64,000 nt of DNA, from the NCBI RefSeq assembly GCF_004011865.1, contig NZ_RKLP01000009.1, forward strand, positions 124,001 to 188,000. Reading direction: 5' to 3'. The first letter of the stretch is position 1. Each line of letters opens with the position of its first letter. Made by a program: the position numbers and the translations under genes. Positions 1 through 9,652 of this stretch are shown in pieces. The notes under the pieces were generated by a model. It saw only the letters and a list, made by a program, of their open reading frames with translations. It searched no databases and was not told the origin of the DNA. Source of the DNA: Prescottella agglutinans. GTDB taxonomy: Bacteria; Actinomycetota; Actinomycetes; Mycobacteriales; Mycobacteriaceae.

Positions 1-1
1 C

Positions 2-2758
2 GGGCGCGTGCTGCTGCCGGGTGTGCTGGTTCCTGCCGACGGAAGCCGAGACGGCGCGCTCGCGATCGACACCGCGTTCCACGCGGCGGACATCGCACTG
101 CTGCGCCAACTTGGCGCCTCCTCGGAACCTCCCGTCGGGGTGCCCGACAAGGAGGAACAGTGGTTCGCGGACTGGACTGAGGCCGCACGTTCGGCCTACG
201 TCGAGTGGCAGTCAGGGCGCGGCGTGAAGGTCACCGCGTCGAAGATCCGGATCTCGGCCGGCACGACCGTGTGCGGCCTCGACGTTGCGGCGCAGCTAAG
301 TGAGGATGGGCGTGCGGCGCTGACGACGTATGTGCTTCGGACGTCGACGACGCCGTGGAGGCTCGACTCCACCAGCAGTGCAGACGGTTCCGTCATGTCC
401 TTCGCGAACCCCGCGGTGTGGTGGTTGAAGCGGCATGGTGTGCTCGAAACCGCCTACGGCCGTCGTTCGGTGACGGATGCTGTCGCCTCGATCCCTGGGA
501 TTCCCGACGACCTGATTCCGGTGGCGCGTGTCACCCCGGAACATGCCAGTGCGCTCGAGCTTGCGGAGGACATCGACGCGCGTCGGTGGGCCCGCATCCT
601 CGTGAACCCGTGGCGGTTCCTCGACCAGGAGCATGTCAATCGGCTGTACGGCTATGCGGCGGAAGCGGGTGCACCCACCCCCGATGAGCTCGGGGTCACG
701 CCGTCGTCCGGAGCGACCTTGGCGGCGCCGTCCGAGACTTACGTGACGTGCACTTCCGCCGACTACGACGCCTTGGTCGACAACGGCTACCCGGCGGTGT
801 TGGTCGAGAACGATCGGCATGTCGTGATGCTCATCGAGCGCTGGGGCTTGATCGACGCGCGCGCCGTCATCAGCCGGAAGGTCCTCACGGCGGCATCGGG
901 TGAGCCTGTCGCACTTGCGGACAAGTTCCCGGGTATCCGTGCCTTCGTCACCTCGCCGCAAGACGTAGATCTCGTTCCCTGTTCGGCGATTTCGGTCGAG
1001 CTCGGAACGGGGGACAGCGCTGGGGTCACCGTGACCGACCACGATCTTCTTCGGGACGGTGAGCGGTGCGTGTACTTCCGCGACGACATGTCGGACGAGG
1101 TGCTGCTCGAACGTCTGGCTCGCGAGCTCCGGCTCTCGCTGTCCGCGGCAGACCAGACGAAGGTTCATCAGATCGGGGTCCGAGGCGCCGCGAGCCAGCT
1201 CCGCCGGAAGGTTCAGGCGGAGAAGGACGAGAACCGCAAGTTCGTAATGTTGGCCGGCGTCGATGCGCTGGAGAAGGAGATTCCGGCCGGTGCCAAGGCG
1301 CTGGCGGAACGTCGTCGCGGAAAGAAGCTGACACCCGACGAGATCGCAGGCATGGCCCGCGCCTCCCGCGGTGCTAGCTTGCTCAGTCGCCTCGCCCCGG
1401 CGATCGAGGAAAAGGGCGTCGTTCTTCCGAAGCTGTCGGGTGGCGTTCAGGCCTCCACCGCGGTCAAGGAGCTGGGGCTGTCGCCGGACTACGCGGGTGC
1501 ACGTGTCGCCGCGCCGGCCGCTCGGTTCCAGGTGATCGGTCCGGTCGCGCTGCCGCCGCTGCACGACTATCAGGAACGGGTCGTGACGAACGTTCTCGAG
1601 CTGCTGAAGTCGGGTGGCAAGAACCGTGGGATCGTCGCGTTGCCGACGGGTTCGGGCAAGACGCGGGTGGCGGTCGAATCGCTGATCCGTTTCGTGAAGG
1701 AGTCCGAGACCGAGCCGCTCATCATCTGGATCGCGCAGTCCGAGGAACTGTGCGAGCAGGCTGTCGACACCTGGTCGTACACGTGGTCGGCGCTGGCGCC
1801 TGCCGGTGCGCGTCTGACCATCAGTCGGCTCTGGGGAGCGAACGACGCCGCACCTGCAGAGGACGGTGCTCACCTCGTGGTGGCAACTGACGCCAAGCTG
1901 TTGTCGTTGGCGCGCAAGGGCAATCACGAGTGGCTGACCAACGCCGAAGTCGTCCTGGTCGACGAGGCACACACCTCGATCAGCAAGACGTACACCGAGC
2001 TGTTCAAGTGGCTCAAGCGGGGCGCCAAGGAACGTGACCGGGCTTTGCTCGGATTGTCGGCCAGCCCGTACCGCGGCCACAACGAGGAGCAGACCAAGGG
2101 CCTGATCAACCGCTACGACGCCAATCTGCTGACCGACGGTGTCTTCGACGGGGACCCCCACGAGGTCCTACAGGAGATGGGGATCCTGGCGCGGGTCAAG
2201 CACCTCGAGCTCGACGGCATGATGTTGACTCCAGAGAAGGCCCGTAAGACGTCGGAGGCAGAGTCGATGCACCTCGACGACTACCGCATCGACCTCAAGG
2301 CAGTCGCGGCAGACCATGACCGGAACAAGGGGATCCTTGATTCCCTGGAGAAGCTGCCGACGGACATGACGGCCCTCGTGTTCTCTGCTTCCGTCCAGCA
2401 CGCCCAGGTCCTCGCTGCGGTGCTGGCGAACGGGGGCATCCCCGCAGCGTCGATCGACGGCTACACCCCCGCCCCGGAGCGGCGGAGGTTGATCCAGAAG
2501 TTCCGGACGGGTGAAATTCGGGTCTTGACGAACTACAACGTTCTGTCGCAGGGCTTCGACGCCCCTAAGGTTGGTGCCGTCTACGTTGCGCGACCGACGT
2601 TCAGCCCCAACCGATATCAGCAGATGATCGGCCGCGGGCTGCGCGGCCCCGCGAACGGTGGCTCCGAGGAAGTGCTCATCGTGAACGTGAAAGACAACAT
2701 CGACGCGTTCGGCACCCAGTTGGCGTTCCATCACTTCGATGGGCTGTGGAGGCGATAA
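2..2758 (+). CDS. SF2 DEAH helicase of a DISARM-like island, 5' end outside window
   Basis: The reading frame is open to the left edge. The first possible start (GTG at 8) has no ribosome-binding site, so the protein probably begins upstream. Numbered from that GTG, 916 residues are visible. Residues 1-510 resemble nothing I can name. The C-terminal half is a complete SF2 helicase: Walker A LPTGSGKT at about 545-552, DEAH at 652-655, a SAS-type motif III near 682, and motif VI QQMIGRGLR at 871-879. Family knowledge makes it an ATP-driven DNA translocase or helicase; its substrate is unknown. The stop lies two bases before the UvrD-like gene, whose GGAGG ribosome-binding site sits inside this gene, so the two are surely co-transcribed. 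Helicases of this type often carry a long N-terminal ATPase or sacsin-like part, which may lie outside the window. Confidence 0.85.
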   Translation, partial: GRVLLPGVLVPADGSRDGALAIDTAFHAADIALLRQLGASSEPPVGVPDKEEQWFADWTEAARSAYVEWQSGRGVKVTASKIRISAGTTVCGLDVAAQLSEDGRAALTTYVLRTSTTPWRLDSTSSADGSVMSFANPAVWWLKRHGVLETAYGRRSVTDAVASIPGIPDDLIPVARVTPEHASALELAEDIDARRWARILVNPWRFLDQEHVNRLYGYAAEAGAPTPDELGVTPSSGATLAAPSETYVTCTSADYDALVDNGYPAVLVENDRHVVMLIERWGLIDARAVISRKVLTAASGEPVALADKFPGIRAFVTSPQDVDLVPCSAISVELGTGDSAGVTVTDHDLLRDGERCVYFRDDMSDEVLLERLARELRLSLSAADQTKVHQIGVRGAASQLRRKVQAEKDENRKFVMLAGVDALEKEIPAGAKALAERRRGKKLTPDEIAGMARASRGASLLSRLAPAIEEKGVVLPKLSGGVQASTAVKELGLSPDYAGARVAAPAARFQVIGPVALPPLHDYQERVVTNVLELLKSGGKNRGIVALPTGSGKTRVAVESLIRFVKESETEPLIIWIAQSEELCEQAVDTWSYTWSALAPAGARLTISRLWGANDAAPAEDGAHLVVATDAKLLSLARKGNHEWLTNAEVVLVDEAHTSISKTYTELFKWLKRGAKERDRALLGLSASPYRGHNEEQTKGLINRYDANLLTDGVFDGDPHEVLQEMGILARVKHLELDGMMLTPEKARKTSEAESMHLDDYRIDLKAVAADHDRNKGILDSLEKLPTDMTALVFSASVQHAQVLAAVLANGGIPAASIDGYTPAPERRRLIQKFRTGEIRVLTNYNVLSQGFDAPKVGAVYVARPTFSPNRYQQMIGRGLRGPANGGSEEVLIVNVKDNIDAFGTQLAFHHFDGLWRR

Positions 2759-2760
2759 CA

Positions 2761-4572
2761 ATGGCAGAACCGTTGGAACTGAACGACGAGCAGCGCGCCG
2801 TCGTCGAGGCTCCCATCGACGAGCGCCTCGTGGTGATCGCCGGTGCCGGCCAGGGCAAGACCGAGGTGGTTGCGGCACGGATCGGGTTCCTCGTCGAGGA
2901 GGAGCAGCTGTCGGCGTCCACCGAGGTGCTGGTGCTGAGCTTCTCCCGCGCCGCGGTGTCCGCGGTGCGGACGCGCCTGGAGTTGCGTGAGGTCGCCGCC
3001 GCGAACGTGCGCACCTTCGACTCGTTCGCCGGCCAGATTCTGCTCGACGCGGACATCGAGCCGATGGGTTCCTACGAGGCGCGGATCCGGCAGGCCACCA
3101 AGGTGCTTGACGAATCCGACGAGGTGCCCTTCGAGGTCGAGGACCTTCGTCACATCGTGATGGACGAGGTGCAGGACCTCGTCGGCGACCGGGCGGATTT
3201 CGTGCTGGCACTCCTGCGTCGGCTGGAACCGGACGTCGGTATCACCGCGCTGGGCGATCCGCTCCAGGGCATTTACGATTTCCAGCTTGGCGACTCGAAG
3301 AGCAAGACTTCCTCGCAGCAGGTCTTCGAGGCTTTGCGGTCGGAGTTCGGCGCGACGACGGTCGGTCTCGGCGAGAACTACCGGGCGCGGGGTGCCGATC
3401 CCCAGAAGGTCGTCGAGTTGGGTAACCAGCTGCGCGGTATGTCGGATGCGAGCGAAGCCGCAGACGCACTGGACGAGTTCGAGTCGAGTTTGCTCGAGCT
3501 GGGGGAGATCGAGGAATGGGCCGAGATGCTGTCGGTCGACGGTGTGACGACCGCGGTCCTGTGCGCAACGAACGGTGAGGTGCTCAGGGTTTCGAAGTAC
3601 CTCAACGAGAACGGTATTCGTCATGCGGTCCGGCGTCAGGCGCAGGACTTCGGTGCCGCGAAGTGGGTGGCGCAGGCTCTGGGCTCACTGGACGGCACGG
3701 TCGTTCGACGGTCCGAGGTCGAAGAAGCCCTCCAGCGGATCCTCGGCGAGGAGCGCGGTGACGACGCTTGGTACCTGCTCAAGGCGGCGGAGGGTGATGC
3801 GCGCCGTTTCGATGCGCTCAACCTTGCTCGGATCAGGTCTTTGGTGAAATCGGGCACCGTTCCACTAACTCTGACCGAGCCCGACTCGAGCAACGTCATC
3901 GTCTCCACGGTCCACAGGGCCAAAGGTCTCGAGTTCGACCGGGTCTTCCTCGTCGACCGTGCGTTCACATGGGAGGACGAGGATCCCTGGGCGGTCGTCC
4001 GGGCGCGGTACGTGGCGCTGAGCCGCGCCCGGGACACGATCTTCCGGTGCGAGCTGCCGAAGACCTATGCGTTGTACCAGGACATGCACTGGTTGCCCGG
4101 TCGCATCCTGGAGCGTGTCAACAAATGGAAGTCGACGAAGAAGCGCACGAAAGCCGTCGAGTTCAAGTGCGGAGACGTCGAGGTCGACGTACCGGTCACG
4201 ATCGCGAGCGACGCGCACGTCGTGCAGGCGAACCTCTATGCCCCGGATCTCGTGGGCGCACCGCTTGAGGCGGTCCTCGATATAGAGCGCTCGACGCAAG
4301 ACCTGCCCTCGTACGTTCTCAGCACGGAAGATGGACGGGCGGTCGGGCGGACGAGCGAGGCGTTCAACGAGTCGTTCGTCAAGGCGTTCAGCATGCGGGG
4401 CGGATCGTGGCCGGCGTCGTTGTCCGGCTTGTCGCTGGTCTCTGTCGAGACCGTTGCCGGCGATCCGCGACGCTCCCAGGAATTGGATGTCAGCTTTTCC
4501 GGACTGTGGCTCGCACCGCGAGTCATAGGTCTGGCACAACCTGATTGGTCGAACATGGAGGAGATTTCGTGA
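2761..4572 (+). CDS. UvrD/PcrA-like SF1 helicase
   Basis: This 603-residue protein has the SF1A (UvrD/Rep) helicase motifs in order: a Q-motif glutamine at 11, Walker A AGAGQGKT at 27-34, Walker B/motif II DEVQD from 135, motif V-like STVHRAKGLEF at 382-392 and motif VI YVALSRAR at 417-424. About 180 further residues follow the motor and match no domain I recognise. It should use ATP to unwind or translocate along DNA. The ATG at 2761 was chosen because GGAGG lies eight bases upstream. The gene sits between the DEAH helicase (two-base gap) and drmA (GTGA overlap), so it is translationally coupled into the DISARM-like operon. A housekeeping repair role is possible but less likely in this setting. 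Confidence 0.88.
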   Translation: MAEPLELNDEQRAVVEAPIDERLVVIAGAGQGKTEVVAARIGFLVEEEQLSASTEVLVLSFSRAAVSAVRTRLELREVAAANVRTFDSFAGQILLDADIEPMGSYEARIRQATKVLDESDEVPFEVEDLRHIVMDEVQDLVGDRADFVLALLRRLEPDVGITALGDPLQGIYDFQLGDSKSKTSSQQVFEALRSEFGATTVGLGENYRARGADPQKVVELGNQLRGMSDASEAADALDEFESSLLELGEIEEWAEMLSVDGVTTAVLCATNGEVLRVSKYLNENGIRHAVRRQAQDFGAAKWVAQALGSLDGTVVRRSEVEEALQRILGEERGDDAWYLLKAAEGDARRFDALNLARIRSLVKSGTVPLTLTEPDSSNVIVSTVHRAKGLEFDRVFLVDRAFTWEDEDPWAVVRARYVALSRARDTIFRCELPKTYALYQDMHWLPGRILERVNKWKSTKKRTKAVEFKCGDVEVDVPVTIASDAHVVQANLYAPDLVGAPLEAVLDIERSTQDLPSYVLSTEDGRAVGRTSEAFNESFVKAFSMRGGSWPASLSGLSLVSVETVAGDPRRSQELDVSFSGLWLAPRVIGLAQPDWSNMEEIS

Positions 4573-7500
4573 GTTCGCGGGACACATCCCTGGACGAGAA
4601 GTACCGGTTCAGGACGGAGATGGTCGAGGAGCTGGCGCGCGACGTCATAGGCCCTGGCGGTGGTGAGCACGAGATCATCTCGGAGGCACCGCTCGACCGG
4701 TACATAGTGGGCACGCTGTGGCCGATCGACGATCGGCCACAGGAGGCACCCGACCCGGACGGTGCCGACGCCGACGGTGAGGCGACAGAGGACAGCCCTG
4801 TCGCGCAGGCACTGATGCGGTACCCGTCGTCGGTCGGTTTGACCTTTTCGGTCCGGCTCGCCGATGCGACTGAGATCTCGATCGGGCTCAAGGGTGCGAG
4901 CTACACCAGAGTTGTGGTCGAAGGTGACGACGACGAAGCGAAGAAGACCCGAACGGATGACTGGCGGCGGATCCCGCTGGCGCTCGATCCGATTCCGGTG
5001 TCGGTCGCTGAGCCGGGGGTGTGGGGGCCGACGGAAGAGGTCGTCGACGGGCTCGAGCTGTACGTGTACGTCCGCCCTCCGCGTGATGGCGTCTCGACCG
5101 TCTCTGTTGCTTTGCGCAACACGAAGCCAGCGGTCAAAGGTGAGCTCCGGGATGACAAGTCATGGTTCCAGGTTGGAATCAGCGTTTCGACGGTGGTGCC
5201 GGCGATTGTCGACCGGAGTAACCACGTTAACGTCGGGCACGACGACGACCTCGACACGTCGGCTCTGCTCTATCGGAACAAACGGACCTTCGCGATTGGT
5301 CACGGATGCGCAGCCGAGTGGAACACTTCATCGGTTGGTGAGGCCGTGGACCACGTGGCGACGACGTTCCTTCCAACATACGAGGTGTATCGGGCCAGGC
5401 CGGGTCTCCTCGACGATTCCGTCAACTTGCGGATGTCGTTCTTGGCGAACGCTTCCGATGAAGAGGTCGTCGCCGGCCTGCGGGGCCTGGCGGGGCGCTA
5501 CCGCGAGTGGATCAAGCAGCTCGAGAGCGCCCTGACGTCCGGGGACGCGGATGTCCAAGACAAGTTGCTGGAGACGGCTCAGGATCACGTGAAGGCTGCG
5601 CGGACCGCAGCAGATCGCATCGAGGCCGGCATCGACCTGCTGCGCGACGACCCGGTGAGCATGAGGGCGTTCCGACTCTCGAATCAGGCCATGCAGTTGC
5701 AGCGTGCCCGTCAGGACTGGGTCCGCAAGGGAGCCAAGGGAACGGTCGGTGACGGCGCCGAGGACCGGTGGTACCCGTTCCAGATCGCCTACATTCTGCT
5801 GAACCTGCCCGGTTTGGCCGACCGACATCACCCGGATCGAGGCATCGCGGATCTGTTGTGGTTCCCTACCGGCGGTGGAAAGACTGAAGCGTATTTGGGG
5901 TTGGTGGCGTTTTCGATCCTGCACCGCAGGCTGAAGGATCCTGAGGCTCGAGGTGTAGCCGTGATTATGCGCTACACCCTTCGATTGCTGACGATCCAGC
6001 AGTTCGAGCGCGCAACAATGCTGATGTGCTCCCTGGAGACGGTCCGCAGGACAAACCAAGATCTTGGTGATCGCCGCTTCTCGATCGGACTGTGGGTTGG
6101 AAGTGCGGGTACGCCGAACACTTGGGACGACGCTCGGAAATCGTTGCTCAAACTCAAGGACGGGCAAGAGCTGCAGGAAAAGAATCCAGTTCAGCTCACT
6201 CAGTGCCCATGGTGTGGGGCCTTGTTGGATCACCGCAACTACAAGGCCGTGCGACACCCGGAGCGCTACCTTCACATCCAGTGCGGAACAACTGGTTGCG
6301 ATTTCGCGAACGGTCTCCCAGTGCATGTGGTCGACGACGACATCTACCGGGAGCGACCCGAGCTGATCCTGGGCACAGTTGACAAGTTTGCGAACATGGC
6401 GTGGAAGGAAGATGTCGGCAAGCTCTTCGCCCGCGACGGTATCGGCTATCCTCCGAATCTGATCATCCAGGATGAGCTGCACTTGATTTCGGGGCCGCTG
6501 GGGTCGATGGTCGGGCTGTACGAAACCGCTGTTGACGCGGCGTGCTCGGTGGATCCGCTCGGGGAGGTTGTAGACCGCGGCCGGCCGAAGGTGATTGCGT
6601 CAACTGCGACGATTCGGCGGGCCGAGAAGCAGATCCGCTCGGTGTTCGCGCGGACGGCTGCGCAGTTCCCGCCGCCGGGTATCAATCCTGACGAGTCGTT
6701 CTTCGCCGAACCCGCGCCACGCGATACGCACGGCACCCGGCAGTACGTCGGAATCATGTCGCCGGCAACGAGCCACGCGACCCTTCTCGTACGCGTATAC
6801 GCAGCGCTACTGCAGGCAGCCAAGGACATCGAGGGTGGTGACGAAACCCGTGATCCGTACTGGACGCTTCTCGGCTACTTCAACAGCCTTCGCGTGCTCG
6901 GAAGCGCCTACCTTCAGGTGGAGGGTGACGTTCGTGAGCGTTTGCAGGTGGTGTCGAACCGTCAAGGCACGGTGGCGCGCGAGTTGAATTTGGTTAACGA
7001 GCTCACCAGCCGTGTGGCGTCTTCGGACATTCCAAACCGTCTGAAGCAATTGGAGACCTCTCTGGAAGCAGGCAGGCCGGACGATGTCGTGTTGGCAACC
7101 AACATGATCTCGGTGGGGGTCGACATCGACCGGCTTGGGTTGATGACCGTAATGGGGCAGCCTCAGTCGAGCTCCGAGTACATCCAGGCAACCAGCCGGG
7201 TCGGCCGCAAGTTTCCCGGGCTTGTAGTGACGATCTTCAATGCGGCGCGGTCGCGTGACCGTTCGCATTACGAGAGCTTCGTCCCGTACCACCAGGCTCT
7301 GTATCGGGCGGTGGAAGCGACGAGCGCGACTCCGTTCGCGGCCCGGGCCCGTGACCGTGGTCTGCACGGGGTGCTGGTGTCGCTCGCTCGGCTTCTCGTC
7401 CCAGGCCTCGCGCCGGATACTTCGGCGTACTTGGCGGCGCAGAACTGGGATGACCTCTGCATGATCGGCGATTTGGTTGCGAAGCGTGCTGAAGCGGTGC

Positions 7501-7793
7501 TCACGGATCCCATCAACGGGCGGGACGACGAAAGCGACCGAGAGTGTGACGCAACAGCGGCGCAGGTAGGTGACCTGCTGGAGGTTTGGTCACAGGCTGG
7601 TGAGGTGAAGCCGCACATGCGCTACCAGAACGTCCGGAATCTCGATGCGGCCCTGCTGGTCGACCCAGCCGCGGCCCTGACAGATGACCACATCGAATAT
7701 TCCCAGAAGGAGGCTCCATGGCCGACGATGCGCAGTATGCGTGAAGTCGACGCCGAGAGCGGCCTGTTCGAGATTGCGATGAAGAGGAAGTAA
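4569..7793 (+). CDS. drmA: DISARM helicase DrmA
   Basis: DrmA is the SF2 helicase of DISARM, a defence system that restricts incoming phage DNA; with DrmB it forms a DNA-binding complex. This 1074-residue copy has Walker A TGGGKT at 434-439, a zinc site with CPWC at 546-549 and a second Cys pair near 576-581, the motif II variant DELHLISGPLGS from 635, and motif VI QATSRVGR at 873-880. DELHLISGPLGS is very typical of DrmA. The GTG at 4569 was chosen because GGAGGAG lies just upstream and it overlaps the preceding stop as GTGA. The gene ends TAATG, sharing one base with drmB. Base composition looks lower in GC than the later genes of the operon. Confidence 0.9.
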   Translation: MSSRDTSLDEKYRFRTEMVEELARDVIGPGGGEHEIISEAPLDRYIVGTLWPIDDRPQEAPDPDGADADGEATEDSPVAQALMRYPSSVGLTFSVRLADATEISIGLKGASYTRVVVEGDDDEAKKTRTDDWRRIPLALDPIPVSVAEPGVWGPTEEVVDGLELYVYVRPPRDGVSTVSVALRNTKPAVKGELRDDKSWFQVGISVSTVVPAIVDRSNHVNVGHDDDLDTSALLYRNKRTFAIGHGCAAEWNTSSVGEAVDHVATTFLPTYEVYRARPGLLDDSVNLRMSFLANASDEEVVAGLRGLAGRYREWIKQLESALTSGDADVQDKLLETAQDHVKAARTAADRIEAGIDLLRDDPVSMRAFRLSNQAMQLQRARQDWVRKGAKGTVGDGAEDRWYPFQIAYILLNLPGLADRHHPDRGIADLLWFPTGGGKTEAYLGLVAFSILHRRLKDPEARGVAVIMRYTLRLLTIQQFERATMLMCSLETVRRTNQDLGDRRFSIGLWVGSAGTPNTWDDARKSLLKLKDGQELQEKNPVQLTQCPWCGALLDHRNYKAVRHPERYLHIQCGTTGCDFANGLPVHVVDDDIYRERPELILGTVDKFANMAWKEDVGKLFARDGIGYPPNLIIQDELHLISGPLGSMVGLYETAVDAACSVDPLGEVVDRGRPKVIASTATIRRAEKQIRSVFARTAAQFPPPGINPDESFFAEPAPRDTHGTRQYVGIMSPATSHATLLVRVYAALLQAAKDIEGGDETRDPYWTLLGYFNSLRVLGSAYLQVEGDVRERLQVVSNRQGTVARELNLVNELTSRVASSDIPNRLKQLETSLEAGRPDDVVLATNMISVGVDIDRLGLMTVMGQPQSSSEYIQATSRVGRKFPGLVVTIFNAARSRDRSHYESFVPYHQALYRAVEATSATPFAARARDRGLHGVLVSLARLLVPGLAPDTSAYLAAQNWDDLCMIGDLVAKRAEAVLTDPINGRDDESDRECDATAAQVGDLLEVWSQAGEVKPHMRYQNVRNLDAALLVDPAAALTDDHIEYSQKEAPWPTMRSMREVDAESGLFEIAMKRK

Positions 7794-9526
7794 TGACGAC
7801 CGGAGCGAAGGCCCGTAGGGGTCAACTTCTCAGCACTTACGGGATCGGCGGCCTGTTCCCGTCGGAGACGACCAGCTACATGATCGTTGGCTTGGACGAA
7901 TGGAACGAGAATCGTGCTCGCCCGGTCAGCGAGCCACGGCTTGCGCGTTCGCTGCATGTGAGCGAGCTCAAGTCACCTCCTGCGGGCACGACACGTGACG
8001 TGCCCGTAATCCGGTTCCCTCTGACCCAGGTGTGTCCCAACCCGAAATGTCGCCGGATCGGCTCGTTGTTCGAGCTGTCCAAGGATTGGAACGTCGCCAA
8101 ATGTGCACAGTGCAAGGAAAAGGCGGAGCTGACGCCGTTCCGACTCATCGTCGCGTGTGCGAAGGGCCACATCGACGAGTTCCCGTACAAGTGGTGGCTC
8201 CACAAGGGCACGCCGGTTGTCGAAGGAGTCGAACACGAGATGAAGCTGAAGTCGCTCGGCCGCACGTCGTCGTTGGCGGATCTTGTGCTGACGTGCAGTT
8301 GTGGAGTTCCTCCCAAGTCCTTGGACGGGACTTTTGGCCCGAAGGCGCTCGCTGATCACGGGGCCTGCAATGGCGCTCGTATCTGGCTGGGAGCTCAGGC
8401 CAGGGAGACCTGTTCGGAGACGCCTCGAGTGCTCCAGCGAGGTGCGTCGAACGTGTGGTTCCCCGCGGTGCGGTCGGCCATCTCTATTCCGCCGTACTCG
8501 GAGGCGCTGGCGAAGTTCGTCGACAAGCACTGGATCTCGTTGGCAGACCCGGATGCGGTGACGCCGAGGCTGATCGAGAACATCGCTAAGTCTTCCAACG
8601 GCAAGCACTCGGCCGAGGCAATCACAGCGGAGCTTGAGCGTCGCCGCGGCGAGGAGACGGACGCGGACTTGAGTGAGGCCGCACTGCGTCGCGACGAGTT
8701 CAGTGCGCTGTTGGCGGGCCGTGAGGAGAACGGCGTCGACTCGGATTTCGTGTGCCTGCCGATGCGCTTGGATTCGTCGCTGCCGAAGCTGGTCACCGAG
8801 GTGCGCAAGGTGACGCGCCTGCGTGAGGTACGGGCCTTGTATGGGTTCTCCCGGCTTAGTGGTGTGGCTGAACTTGGCGCCGAGGGCCTGTGCGACTTGT
8901 CTCATGCTCGGCAGCACTGGCTGCCTGCAGTCGAGGTGATCGGCGAAGGTGTATTCGTCGCGCTGGACCGGGGTGAACTCACGAACTGGTCCAAGATGCC
9001 GTTTGCGCAGCGGCGCCGCAAGCTGCTTCAGGCGGCCGCCGACCGACGGGCGGCCGAGTTCGGCCGGCCGGCGCCGCATGTCGATATCGTGCAGGTGGCC
9101 GTACACACTCTCGCGCATGTCCTCATCGATCAGCTGTCGCTGGATGCGGGTTACCCGGCCTCGTCGTTGCGCGAGCGCCTCTACGTCGACGACGACATGG
9201 CCGGCATTCTCGTGTACACGGCGAGCTCGGACTCGGCGGGCAGCCTCGGTGGCGTGGCGTCTCAGGCATCACCGGACGGCTTCGCTGGCGCGCTCCGTGA
9301 GGGGCTGAGGCGACTCTCATGGTGCTCGTCCGACCCGGTATGTATCGAATCGACGGCGTCCGGCACAGATGCGCTCAACCTGGCAGCCTGCCACGCCTGC
9401 GTGCTGGTGCCGGAAACGTCTTGCGAGCTGAACAACACCTTCCTCGACCGGGCACTTCTGTTCGGTACCCATGAGAGGGACGAGGAGTTCGAGGGCCTGT
9501 TCAGCACGTTCGTCGCTGCAGGCTGA
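7793..9526 (+). CDS. drmB: DISARM protein DrmB (DUF1998)
   Basis: DrmB is the DUF1998-bearing partner of DrmA in DISARM. The N-terminus has the family opening (RGQLLSTYGIGGLF). It is followed by two cysteine pairs, C81/C86 and C104/C107, likely to bind zinc, and a CSCG further on. The DUF1998 part fills roughly residues 430-570, with HTLAH at 438-442, a GSLGGVAS segment, and C-terminal cysteines (CSSDPVC, CHACVLVP) as in MrfB/DrmB proteins. At 577 residues it has the expected length. It starts on the ATG overlapping the drmA stop by one base, so DrmA and DrmB should be made in a fixed ratio. A 126-base gap with a hairpin follows it, the only real break in the operon. Confidence 0.9.
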   Translation: MTTGAKARRGQLLSTYGIGGLFPSETTSYMIVGLDEWNENRARPVSEPRLARSLHVSELKSPPAGTTRDVPVIRFPLTQVCPNPKCRRIGSLFELSKDWNVAKCAQCKEKAELTPFRLIVACAKGHIDEFPYKWWLHKGTPVVEGVEHEMKLKSLGRTSSLADLVLTCSCGVPPKSLDGTFGPKALADHGACNGARIWLGAQARETCSETPRVLQRGASNVWFPAVRSAISIPPYSEALAKFVDKHWISLADPDAVTPRLIENIAKSSNGKHSAEAITAELERRRGEETDADLSEAALRRDEFSALLAGREENGVDSDFVCLPMRLDSSLPKLVTEVRKVTRLREVRALYGFSRLSGVAELGAEGLCDLSHARQHWLPAVEVIGEGVFVALDRGELTNWSKMPFAQRRRKLLQAAADRRAAEFGRPAPHVDIVQVAVHTLAHVLIDQLSLDAGYPASSLRERLYVDDDMAGILVYTASSDSAGSLGGVASQASPDGFAGALREGLRRLSWCSSDPVCIESTASGTDALNLAACHACVLVPETSCELNNTFLDRALLFGTHERDEEFEGLFSTFVAAG

Positions 9527-9534
9527 TCCGCATG

Positions 9535-9568
9535 GGCGGCGGGGCGGAGCAACTCTCGTCCCGCCGCC
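9535..9568 (+). terminator. GC-rich hairpin between drmB and drmD
   Basis: The arms GGCGGCGGG (9535-9543) and CCCGCCGCC (9560-9568) are perfectly complementary, with a 16-base loop. The hairpin lies just after the drmB stop and 85 bases before the drmD start. No U-tract follows, so it is either a weak or factor-dependent terminator or an mRNA-processing or stabilising hairpin. It may let the two halves of the operon be expressed at different levels. Confidence 0.4.
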
Positions 9569-9652
9569 TCTCCACGGTGGGAGCCTGCGCTGCCGCGGCC
9601 CGTCCGGAGACTAATCTGACCCCCGATAGTTCAATGTTCGAAGGAGTCCTGA

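Noticed and set aside
296-2161. 621-residue minus-strand open frame opposite the first helicase
   Set aside because: It is an antisense shadow of GC-rich codons. It has Arg/Leu/Gly-biased composition and no domain, while the plus strand has complete helicase motifs.
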